From Blastobasis lacticolella (taxonomy: Eukaryota; Arthropoda; Insecta; Lepidoptera; Blastobasidae): a DNA stretch of 64,000 bases. Shown here piece by piece: positions 9,243 through 17,609 of the stretch. Made by a program: the position numbers and the translations under genes. The DNA lies in contig LR990048.1 of the NCBI GenBank assembly GCA_905147135.1, positions 3,828,563 through 3,892,562 on the forward strand, written 5' to 3'. A model generated the notes under the pieces. That model ran no database searches. It was not told the DNA's origin and saw only the letters and a program-made list of their open reading frames with translations. Each line of letters opens with the position of its first letter. Position 1 is the stretch's first letter.

Positions 9243-10230
9243 CATGACTGTGTGACTCAAATAAATGAATAAATAAATAAATCATTTATTATCAACTGGA
9301 CGCCACAACACAACATTAAAACACAAAAATTACATATATATCAACACACACACAATTATACAAAAAATAAACAGAAAATATAATTACGTAATTTCTGCAA
9401 TCAGTCTTATCTTGCTAGGACCTATTAACCTTTCCGGATCGGAAAATGGGCAGCAGAGCAGCCTTGTGCGTTATAAACCCCTTGTTATACGTAAATTACA
9501 GAGTTACACAACCAGCAATGTATAAGAAAAAAAAACTTCTTCGCACAAAACCGGGTAACGTGAAAGGTATATTCGTTCTTTGAACATTGCCAGTTATGTA
9601 CAAGGAAATAAATATTGTTCTACACTGCGACCTCAACCGCATTCCCAAATAGGGTTGACTGACGTCAGATAGGCCTCATATTTTATGACCACCCATAAAA
9701 TATGAAGCCACAGCTTTTATCCTTTTATCACAACTAAGTTCAAGAGGTCACTCCGCTGTAGACTGTACCTTAAAAAAAATCCCTCCAGCCGCCATGGAAA
9801 CTGAGTTTCGTAATCAGTTGCCAAAAAGGATGTAATGATCTTGCTATACAACCAGTTGCCAAAGACGAGACTATTAATTTTACCGTATGTTAAAAAAATT
9901 GTAACATGTCAAATCTAAAACCCTGTTTGAGTATATAGGAGTATTTGCTTGTCATTACTAAGACGAAAAACTGATACGTCCATATTAAAGTGCATTTCCT
10001 TTTAACAGAATGTAACATTGTGGAAACAGATAAGGTGGCGGTATCCATAAAACCGGTCTCCTAAGATATATATGTAGTAAACAAGTAAATCTAGTCTAGA
10101 TTTAAAGGCAAGATACTAGCTCGAGCGGTTAAAGTTACAACAGCTGTACAACGATGGCTTTATATGTGACTACGGGTATCGTGACCTATTTCTTTGGGTA
10201 ATCTTTTATCGGTTTTTTTTTTTTTATTTA
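9243..10230. other. No gene; microsatellite and small hairpin
   Basis: Begins with an (AATA)n-type run and a TTTATTATCAACTGGAC word that also occurs at 38410-38430, suggesting an unrecognised repeat end. A hairpin of 14 matched bases out of 15 lies at 9673-9708. The rest is anonymous. Confidence 0.4.
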
Positions 10231-10376
10231 TGCTGGGCATAGGCCACATCCAGAGATCTCCACAAAGGCCGGTCCTGTGCCTTCCGCATCCAGCTGGTAC
10301 CTGCGATCTTAAGCACCGTCGGTCCACCTGTGGTGGAACGGTGGAAGGCCTACCCACGCTGCGTCTACCGGTACGT
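10231..10376 (-). pseudogene. RTE 3' end fragment
   Basis: The minus strand encodes the RTE tail (GRRSVGRPSTVPPQVDRR, then in another frame the AGTSWMRKAQDR and LWRSLD parts), with stops and frameshifts. The 5' breakpoint (GTACCGGTAGACGCAGC) is nearly the same as in the 2886 copy. The tail is A-rich instead of (GAT)n. Confidence 0.8.
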
Positions 10377-10620
10377 ATGACGTACGATTTCAATGATTGA
10401 AATTGTTACTTTTGCGATTATGTATAATCGATTTAATAGTTTTTATTTCAATGGAACTTTGTTAGCAACTGAACACATGAAAACGATGATACGTAGTCGC
10501 AAAAATAACAATATCAGAGAATTGTTGGCAACAGAGTTACGTAATTAGCCCACAGGTCACCTTAATTCCTGGTATAATAAAAGGATCGTCTAACATTCGT
10601 ATCAGAGCTTAATATAAATA

Positions 10621-10736
10621 AATACGCTTGGACAATTCACACAGCGCCATCTAGCCCCAAAGTAAGCAAAGCGTGTATTTGGGTGTTAGGTAACCGATAA
10701 ACTACTAATATACTTTTAAATACATACTTAATATAT
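10621..10736 (-). repeat. SINE-A 3' fragment
   Basis: Antisense 3' part only: CACACAGCGCCATCTAGCCC, AAAGTAAGCAAAGC, AACTACTAATATACTTTTAA. The B-box and head are missing, as expected of a 5'-truncated insertion. Confidence 0.75.
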
Positions 10737-10884
10737 TGACGTATTGTAGACCACTCAGAGGTGTCTGTGATCCGCAAGCGCTCGGAGTGTGTTTCTAACC
10801 TACAGGACTTCTGCTTTCTAAGTGGTAAATAGAACGCTCAAGTACAATTAACTGTCCCAAGCGTAGTGTAGAACGCCCTCCAGC

Positions 10885-10978
10885 CAGATGGCTTGTCGAT
10901 TGACGAAAGGCTGCGGTTGTATTGGCGCTTTGGCGCTCTGGGCTTATGTCCAGCAATGGACAAGTATGGGCTGATGAT
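10885..10978 (+). repeat. LINE or SINE 3'-end fragment with RTE-like terminus
   Basis: The sequence CTCTGGGCTTATGTCCAGCA, then ATGGACAAGTATGGGCTGATGAT, has the arrangement of an RTE 3' end (GGCCTATGCCCAGCAGTGG ... GGCTGATATGAT). The upstream part reads GCCCTCCAGCCAGATGG, compatible with a PPSRW motif of an RTE-like tail. It belongs to a different subfamily from the other RTE fragments. Confidence 0.4.
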
Positions 10979-11956
10979 AAAAGGTTCCAAGTAAAAGTTT
11001 ACATAAATCTGTATATGTGTTTGATATTTAAAATATTTACATACATAAAGCTCGTGCCTCTATCCCACAGGTGGGGCAGGCAGAGAGTGCCTCTCTGTCC
11101 TGTCACAACTCCCATGCGTCGCATATCTCCACAATTGTTTTTAATACATCTCCTTTTATTCTTGCCACTTCAGACCCCAGCTGAAAATATTTAAACATTT
11201 AAAATTAAGGTCACATAATACTATATTGTCTAATCAATATATCCCATTGCGGGACTGAGTTGTCAACGTGACAAAATGTCCTGTGTGACGCATTGTTTAT
11301 TGTTCATTAAATAAAAACTTTTGAAAGAAATAAAGAGCCCTGGGATCGAAAAACTTTGTTTGAAACAAGAACTATTAGGTATACCACACAGATGAGGAAG
11401 TCTGCCTAATTTATTCCAGACACGTTAATGGTGTTGCCAACAATCGGGCAACTCGAAACAAGATCAGTTATGCGGGCAACACTGAATTCAAACCAAGTTT
11501 CTTCGGTGGCCATGACTGGAGACGAAGAGGAAATTGATGTAATTATTTCTCCATAGTATAAACAAAGCAAATTTTCATTACAGTTCGTTAAACAGAAGCT
11601 TCAATGTCGGTACTTAATGCTTTCAAAGTAATAAGCATTTGATAAAACAATTAAATCTACCCAAACTTTCGGAAATATCTGAGTAACAAAAATATTTTTC
11701 AAAATACATGTTTAGAAGCTGTTATTATATCTCTGCATATTTTCTATACTAATATTATAAATAGTTTGTATGTTATGGTTAATCTCCAATTGCTAAATAA
11801 TTTAACCTGATAAATGCCAAAAAATACCCCCTCTCTCGTTCAAATCTTCCACTGAACCTATTTCAAGGAAACCATGGTAAAAATTAAGAATACTAAATGA
11901 AATGTCTGAGAGGAATAAAAGTGTTTTACTTACTTACTTACTAAATATAAAATGGC
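10979..11956. other. No feature recognised
   Basis: Mostly AT-rich. TATACTAATATTATAAA near 11750 resembles a common Helitron 5' start in Lepidoptera but no matching 3' end is seen. The open frame at 10922-11194 has no recognisable similarity. Confidence 0.35.
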
Positions 11957-12225
11957 CGTGTGGTTATCGGCAGTGTAGAATAGCGCCAGCCCCTTATACT
12001 AGTGGGTGTCGTGTCGTACAAGGCCACTAATGTTTTCCAGGCAAAAAATCTAAGAGTCTCCGTAGTCTGGACAATGGGTAGCAGCGTTTTCCATTCTTAT
12101 ATTTATAACACTGCGATCTCCAACCAGCCAAGCGTGGAAATATTGACAATTATCACCCCTTTCGTGAGAGAGGTCCGAAGTCCTGCAGTGGACTCTTATT
12201 AGTTGTAATAATGATGATTGAAATG
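11957..12225 (+). repeat. Repeat E, near-complete copy
   Basis: Aligns with 52789-53050 along its length: GTAGAATAGC, CCCCTTA, GTGGGTGTCGT, ACTAATGTTTTC, AGAGTCTCCGTAGTCTGG, GCAGCGTTTTCCATT, ACACTGCGATCTCCAAC, CCCCTTTCGT, GTCCTGCAGTGGACT. It ends near ATAATGATGATTGA. The 66-residue frame inside it is not a gene. The 3' end is RTE-like. Confidence 0.7.
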
Positions 12226-12609
12226 AAAAAACTTAATTGAAATCAGATCGTTTCTTTGGAAGCTACCATACGTTAAAAGGTTAAACTTAGATTCTCACCT
12301 TTTTAGTTCATCGGGGTGTTCCCGTAGTTCGTGTTGCCCGCGTCCGCTGCAAGATGGCACTGCATGTATTTTAGAACGCGCTAATGACTCGCGGCTCGAG
12401 AATTATAAGGCTTGCCGCTCGTTCGCTGGGATTAAGACTTATATTTGTATCTGTATGTTGTCATAGGTGGGTTTTTTTAATCTAATAAATTTTTTGATAG
12501 ATGTTATTTTATTTAACATCTATTCTATTAATTTTTCAGAAAGGAAGTCTGTACAAATAGTTCACGTCGCTTTCTGGAAATCTCCTGACTTGGTTTAGGA
12601 ATAATTTTA
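12226..12609. other. No gene; small hairpin
   Basis: A short fold-back, ATAGATGTTA with TAACATCTAT, is centred near 12517. No other structure or gene is recognised. Confidence 0.4.
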
Positions 12610-12795
12610 CATTTTATACAAAATGGACCCGGCGTGACTTTGTTCCTGGACACCTATTTGACCCGCACCTACGCTTCCTCTAGAATCACTCTATCTATTA
12701 TTGAAAATCGCAATAATATACTTACGTGGTTTAAAAGATCTAAGCGTACATAGATATATAGGGACAGAAGGCAGGAAGTGACTTTGTTTTATACT
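12610..12795 (-). repeat. Helitron-like repeat, family H1
   Basis: On the minus strand: ACAAAGTCACTTCCTGCC, TACGCTTAGATCTTTTAAAC, TTTTCAATAATAGATAGAGT, GATTCTAGAGGAAG, then a CGGGTCCATT end. It matches the copy at 39192-39385 best. A direct repeat of the GACTTTGTT word brackets it. Confidence 0.5.
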
Positions 12796-12924
12796 ATGTA
12801 TAGATATGCGAGCGATAGCGACAACTTTCTACGAAACCGACCTAGCTAACGTCTTATATTCATCGCTGACAACTGTAGCAGCTTAAATTAAATAAAAGTA
12901 GGTATCGTTTCAACATTTCAGCTT

Positions 12925-13285
12925 ACTCGTTGAGGTGTGTCATGTCTTGCGTGGCGAGGCGGACTGTCCTGCACTTGTCTCGCAAGTTGTAAGACTGGGT
13001 GTTCCGATTAAGCCGAGGATGCAACTGCGAGCACGTCCAGGTAAACTCGCGACTCCGGCCTCGCGGACCGTAACACTTGCGCGCCCTCCCCTTCTTCGCG
13101 GCATGGACATGCTTAACAGTGAGTTGATGGATGAGTGAGTGTATCTTAATTCTTTAATTTGATTATGTATTTAATTTTGTTTTAATTTAATGATGTTTAA
13201 GGTTTTGTATATTTATTGATATTTGCAGTGTATTAGTAATTTGTAAGTACTGTAACGCTGTAAATTTATGGTAAATAAATAAATA
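12925..13285 (+). pseudogene. 3' end of a LINE with (TAAA)n tail
   Basis: A GC-rich segment (12935-13138) translates to RGEADCPALVSQVVRLGVPI then RPGKLATPASRTVTLARPPL and MDMLNSELMDE. This resembles the C-terminal end of jockey/CR1-group polyproteins. It is followed by about 120 bp of AT-rich 3' UTR-like sequence and a TAAATAAATAAATAAA tail. The base composition break at 13140 supports a coding-to-UTR transition. A family assignment is not possible. Confidence 0.45.
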
Positions 13286-13639
13286 AATTTCCGCATTTGA
13301 ATCCAGTAAAAAATACCTATCATTTCAATATGAAAATTGCCACGCAGAGTGTCTGTTTACAGCCAGATTCTACAGCACAGTTCTGCATTCCTGTTAAATG
13401 AATGCTGTACATGAAGTTGAGATGCGATAATGTTACATTATAAAATCCCTGCGAAGATGTTACAGCATTCTATTAAGGGGCAAATCTCGCGCAGTGACAT
13501 CTCAAATTCGACATTTTGTCTACCCGAATAACTGTATTACAACGTCACTGAAATTTACCCTCGACAATATAGGTATGACTGTCGTAGATAGTAGAGATAA
13601 TATTTTTGGCTGTAATAGACATTTCAATGTCATTATTAA
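13286..13639. other. No feature recognised
   Basis: Anonymous AT-rich sequence. Confidence 0.35.
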
Positions 13640-13888
13640 TAAATAAATAAATATTCGTGGACAAATTTACACAGCGACATCTAGCCCAAACTTATTATAC
13701 ATAGAACCTCTAGGTGTTAAAAGATACTAAAATAACAGAAATTAAAATTCATCATATCAATTTCTGCCCGGACGGGAATCGAATCCGGGGCCTTTTGCGT
13801 GGCAAACCGGCCAAACAACAATCACGAACAACGAACAACCACGAACGAACAACCGGCGGATGTTGACCATTGAACCACTCAGGTCGTC
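13640..13888 (-). repeat. SINE-A copy with internal expansion
   Basis: Complete antisense SINE-A from its AATA-rich tail (13640) to GAACCACTCAGGTCGTC at 13888. Between B-box and A-box lies an extra tract (about 13812-13855) built of ACGAACAAC and AACAACCACGA words, absent from other copies. This looks like post-insertion slippage expansion. Confidence 0.75.
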
Positions 13889-15154
13889 AAATAGAGATAT
13901 GTGTCTGGAAAAAAAGTCAAGCGAGATGACACAGCGCGATAATTAGTCACCAGTTAGGATGTGGCATAAAAATGTCTTAATTCCCATGAAAGTCCACAAT
14001 AACGCCAGCAACATGGACAACCATCTAAGTAAAGTGCTGACGCAACGATCATAACAATAAGCTTCGCGGTTCTTTTTATTTGTTTCACTTAACTACCTGC
14101 ACACTACAAATCAGCTAATAGCATTATCGTGTGCCACGAGCACAGACCAATAGCGCATTCTGTGGCAATTAGTTAGATGTGCTCAACCTATACTCCGTAA
14201 TCATGTTGCTGCTGGTTCAAAGAATACCGCACTTGTCCTACAAATATGACAAAAGAATGCATTTTTCTCGAAACTGCCCGGACCGATTTTGATGTCGTGT
14301 GGCATTAGAATAGAGTTGAAGGTGCTTAACCCATATACTGTAACGATTACTCCATCGGTTCATAGTAAAGGGCACTTCCCATTCAAAATGTGCCAAGTAA
14401 ATATTTGTTTATTTTTTAAGAATTGCCGGTCAGATTTGATGCCCTTCTCTATAAGAATGTATTTAAGGGGGCTAAATGTAAATATTATACCGGTGTTATT
14501 ATTTGGCCTTAGTCCACTTCCTCTACATACTTACCTCCGTTAATTATTCATAGTATAAATCGACATTATTTACTTATGATATTTACGTCCGACATATTTA
14601 TCATACGATCGTTATTTCCATAGTTTTTAAATACGCACTGAGGAATTATAGCACGAAGTCGTAGGCGCAGTCCAATTCTTCTCAGTTTTAAAGTGAGGGG
14701 TATTCATATGGCCGCTTTTCGTGCTCAGTCACGTTATCTAGTTGGTATAGTTGATCTAAGCATTTAGTACATTATTTTGCACTGCGGTGACGTATAGTAA
14801 AAAACGTGATCGCCCTAGATTTCACCTCTACATATACAGAGTATAAGCTCGGTGTCGTGTGCGGAATGCAAATGGAATATCATATTTGGCTCCGAGTTCC
14901 GAGGAATTCTTTACGGACTGCCAGAACACGCAATTTGTATGAGAATACTGTCTTATGATGTCTTTGTTGTATGTGTTTATCTTGACCATTTTAGGTGATG
15001 TTAAATGTAAATAAGTGCGCCTACTAGTACGCTATATACTTCAACATTATGTATTTCTAATGATATTTTTGGTACCTACTTAGTGCAAAGATTAATATAT
15101 CTTTTTACAACAAATATAAAGAAAGACCTTCGGGACCCTGTTTCTCCGCAAACA
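13889..15154. other. No gene recognised
   Basis: GACCGATTTTGATG near 14280 and TCAGATTTGATGCCC near 14430 hint at old Helitron-like or tandem repeats, but alignment is weak. The frame at 14289-14543 is not recognisable. Confidence 0.3.
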
Positions 15155-15330
15155 AGGGAACCTGACTGGACTAGATCATGGTTACACATTTATTCGCCCG
15201 AAGGTGCAGGTTTTTCCCTCACCGTAAGACCATCAGTTAGTAATAGACTCAGAAGAGAGCCATTAGTACGTGGCGGCACTGGGATTCGAACCCAGGACCT
15301 CTCGGTTACGAGTCGAACTCCTTATCTGAC
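15155..15330 (-). repeat. SINE-B copy, head half
   Basis: Antisense SINE-B: GGGAACCTGACTGGACTAGA, TCATGGTTACACATTTATTC, CCCTCACCGTAAGA, AAGAGAGCCATTAGTACGTG, and a well-preserved B-box complement (GGGATTCGAACCCAGGACC). The tail half is missing. Confidence 0.7.
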
Positions 15331-15379
15331 GTTACAAACTATAATTGCTGGTTAAAGTCTTATTCAAGTCCAAACTATA

Positions 15380-16025
15380 TTCCTTTTAACCAGTCGCTTG
15401 CTTGCGCCTAACGCGGCCCCGCGCCTCGCTTGCTTCATGTCGCTGCAATTTTTATCCAGTCTGGCTTTTGTCACAAAAATACTAATTGTGACTTACAAGC
15501 AAACGAGTGGTATACGAATCACTAAGTTTTTATTTACCTAAATTTTGGCGCCCACCGTGGGCCAGATGTTCTTACGTCACAAGTCGCTCGTACATATTAG
15601 AGCCCAACGTAGAGCTGGTATTCTTGCGTTCAGCTACCTTTAAGTACTGGTACTCAATATGTAGCAGGTATTCTTGTGCCTGCCTTTATATTTTGGCGCC
15701 CTACAAGGGACGGATATTGTTTCGTCGCCACAACTCGTCGTAATTTAAATACGCTTGCTTGCGCCTCACTTGCTTCACGGTGCTGCAATTTTTATCCGGT
15801 CTGGCTACCTTAAACTATTGGTGCTTAACGTAGAGCAGATATTCTTGTGTTTCAATCTGCCTTTGTATTTTGGCGCCCTACAAGGGACAGATATTGTTTC
15901 GTCGCCACAACTCGTCTTGGAACAGATGCTCTTGCGTTGTCGTCTGCCCTTATATTTTGACGCTCAACACGTGGCCCGCGTTGGCCAAATATTCTTGCGT
16001 CGCCAGCTGGTCTTATACAGGGTGT
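15380..16025 (+). repeat. Degenerate TTGGCGCC tandem array
   Basis: At least four imperfect copies of a motif like TTTTGGCGCC, then CTACAAGGGACAGATATTGT, then TTTCGTCGCC start near 15543, 15691, 15868 and 15955. A larger repeat (GCTTGCTTGCGCCT ... GCTGCAATTTTTATCC ... GTCTGGCT) recurs at 15407 and 15750, offset about 340 bp. TTGGCGCC followed by an AACGTGGG-like sequence resembles the leader and primer-binding region of insect LTR elements, but no LTR pair, gag or pol is present. It could also be the repetitive 5' UTR of the LINE that follows. Confidence 0.6.
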
Positions 16026-16268
16026 AAAAAGACCGCTTGAATTAATTTAAACCCCATATTCTACCCATGAAACTGAACTACTTTCCCTAAGAAACATACC
16101 CGCGGAAACTCATAGTTTATGCAGAAATCGAGATTCTATAAAAAAAAGTTAGATTTGATCGAATTTGATCGATCATGGTTACCGCGTTGGGAGTTCCGCG
16201 CAAGCGACCGCCGCATGCGCATCGTATCGGTAACTGCTCCGCGAGAATAATAATACGACAGGTCAAAC
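16026..16268 (+). promoter_or_regulatory. Probable 5' UTR of the CR1/L2-group LINE
   Basis: This lies between the TTGGCGCC array and the ORF1 start. It contains the fold-back word TTGATCGAATTTGATCGATC near 16154-16173. The exact 5' end of the element and its internal promoter cannot be placed without a second copy. No TATA box is expected in such elements. Confidence 0.3.
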
Positions 16269-17609
16269 ATGACCTCTAAAGTGCTAAAATGTTCAAACTG
16301 TAACATAGTTATAAGTGAAGTGTTGGCGTTTATCCAAAATAAGTGCGATGTGATGGATGAGGACAGTATGTTGCGATTGTGCTCATCGTCCTTTTCATCG
16401 GAGGACATAGCAACTGCGAAGAGTATGCTATACGACTCCTTACCGTCTGGGAAGAAGGGAATCAACCGAAAGGGAGACGGCAAGGCCAAGCGAGATTTGG
16501 AAGACATAATCTCCTTAATTAAGGTGACGGACCCGGAGGTACTACCTATCTTCGTAGCCCGTGAGTTGCACAAACTTCCGCCAGTTACGTTCGATCACAT
16601 AGACGTAACTAGTTTACTAAAAGATCTAGTCTTAGTTAACAATGAAATTGCGTCAATGAAGGAAAACTTCGTGCATAAAAATCAATTGCATCAACTTGTA
16701 ACTGATATTACAAATTTAAAAAAGACGTCACTTGGTACTGACCTTCATAAATGCAGCTATCTCAATGTAAACACAAAGAGAGGAGGGTATTTACTACAAG
16801 ATAGTCTCGATGAAAGCGGCCCGATCGGTATTGTGCATATCCCCGAGACGTCAGTGTCAATGACCGCATCGAACGTCCTTGATAACAACGTACCTACAAT
16901 GACACAGCGGCCGAGTGAATGCGTATCGCCATCCCTTTCACCTGCGCGGGCGCAGAATGCATCTGTTGCACCGAGCGCATCGGTGACTCACGGCCGTATT
17001 GTCTGGCCGGGGCGCGTGGAGGCCCCAACCACGGTTTCTGCGTTAGAAACCGATGCTCATGTGTGCGCCTCACAGGGCGCGCGTGTAAGAGGAATTGACT
17101 GTGCAGAACCGCCGGTGGAGGCGGGTTGTAAGGCAACATTTAGTGAGATGGCTATGCGTGGTGAATGGAAGGAGACTGTTTCGAATGAGAAATGGACATT
17201 AGTACAACGGCAGCAACTTAGGAATAGAATGGTGGGTCTTAAAGGTAAAGCCACACCAAAATCAGACGAGAGGTTTAGAGCGGCGGATATTAGGATACCC
17301 CTATTTATTTCGAACGTCGCAATTGATACTACTGAAAAAGACATTTGTGATTATATTAGGGAAAAAACCTCGGAAGAAGTGAAGTTGCAAAAAATTAAAA
17401 TGAAGACTGAGCGAGGATACAATGCCTACAAAATTTTTGTGTCTAGAAATAAATTAGGTTTATTTTTAAATGACAGCTTCTGGCCAAGTGAGATCAGTTT
17501 TCGACGTTTCGTTAATTTTAGAAATAAAGGGATTGAAGATAGTGCAATTAAAATAAGATCTCAAAATGGCAACCGCAATGAACAACAAGCTAAAATTAAC
17601 AACTTATAA
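16269..17609 (+). CDS. LINE ORF1 protein, CR1/L2 group
   Basis: A 446-residue protein, uninterrupted, beginning at the first ATG after stops. The N-terminal part (CSNCNIVISEVLAFIQNKCD, GDGKAKRDLEDIISLIK, LPPVTFDHIDVTSLLKDL) is a conserved module I associate with ORF1 proteins of invertebrate LINEs. Residues about 115-152 have coiled-coil character. The middle is low-complexity and Ser/Thr/Pro-rich. Residues about 340-432 (DIRIPLFISNV ... WPSEISFRRFVNF) form a second conserved module of RRM-like length. By family analogy it binds element RNA as a nucleic-acid chaperone; this is inference. Its end overlaps ORF2 by 44 bp in another frame. No CCHC knuckle is evident. Confidence 0.85.
   Translation: MTSKVLKCSNCNIVISEVLAFIQNKCDVMDEDSMLRLCSSSFSSEDIATAKSMLYDSLPSGKKGINRKGDGKAKRDLEDIISLIKVTDPEVLPIFVARELHKLPPVTFDHIDVTSLLKDLVLVNNEIASMKENFVHKNQLHQLVTDITNLKKTSLGTDLHKCSYLNVNTKRGGYLLQDSLDESGPIGIVHIPETSVSMTASNVLDNNVPTMTQRPSECVSPSLSPARAQNASVAPSASVTHGRIVWPGRVEAPTTVSALETDAHVCASQGARVRGIDCAEPPVEAGCKATFSEMAMRGEWKETVSNEKWTLVQRQQLRNRMVGLKGKATPKSDERFRAADIRIPLFISNVAIDTTEKDICDYIREKTSEEVKLQKIKMKTERGYNAYKIFVSRNKLGLFLNDSFWPSEISFRRFVNFRNKGIEDSAIKIRSQNGNRNEQQAKINNL

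Noticed and set aside
15262..15300. tRNA gene suggested by a B-box-like GGATTCGAACCC
   Set aside because: It is the antisense head of a SINE-B copy; no cloverleaf partner arms are present. The same applies to the other TTCGA boxes in SINE-A and SINE-B copies.
15540..15560. LTR retrotransposon with primer-binding site
   Set aside because: No paired LTRs, gag or pol were found, and the motif is repeated in tandem, which a genuine primer-binding site would not be.
16136..16573. 145-residue minus-strand frame opposite LINE ORF1
   Set aside because: It is a shadow of the ORF1 coding strand, with no independent evidence.
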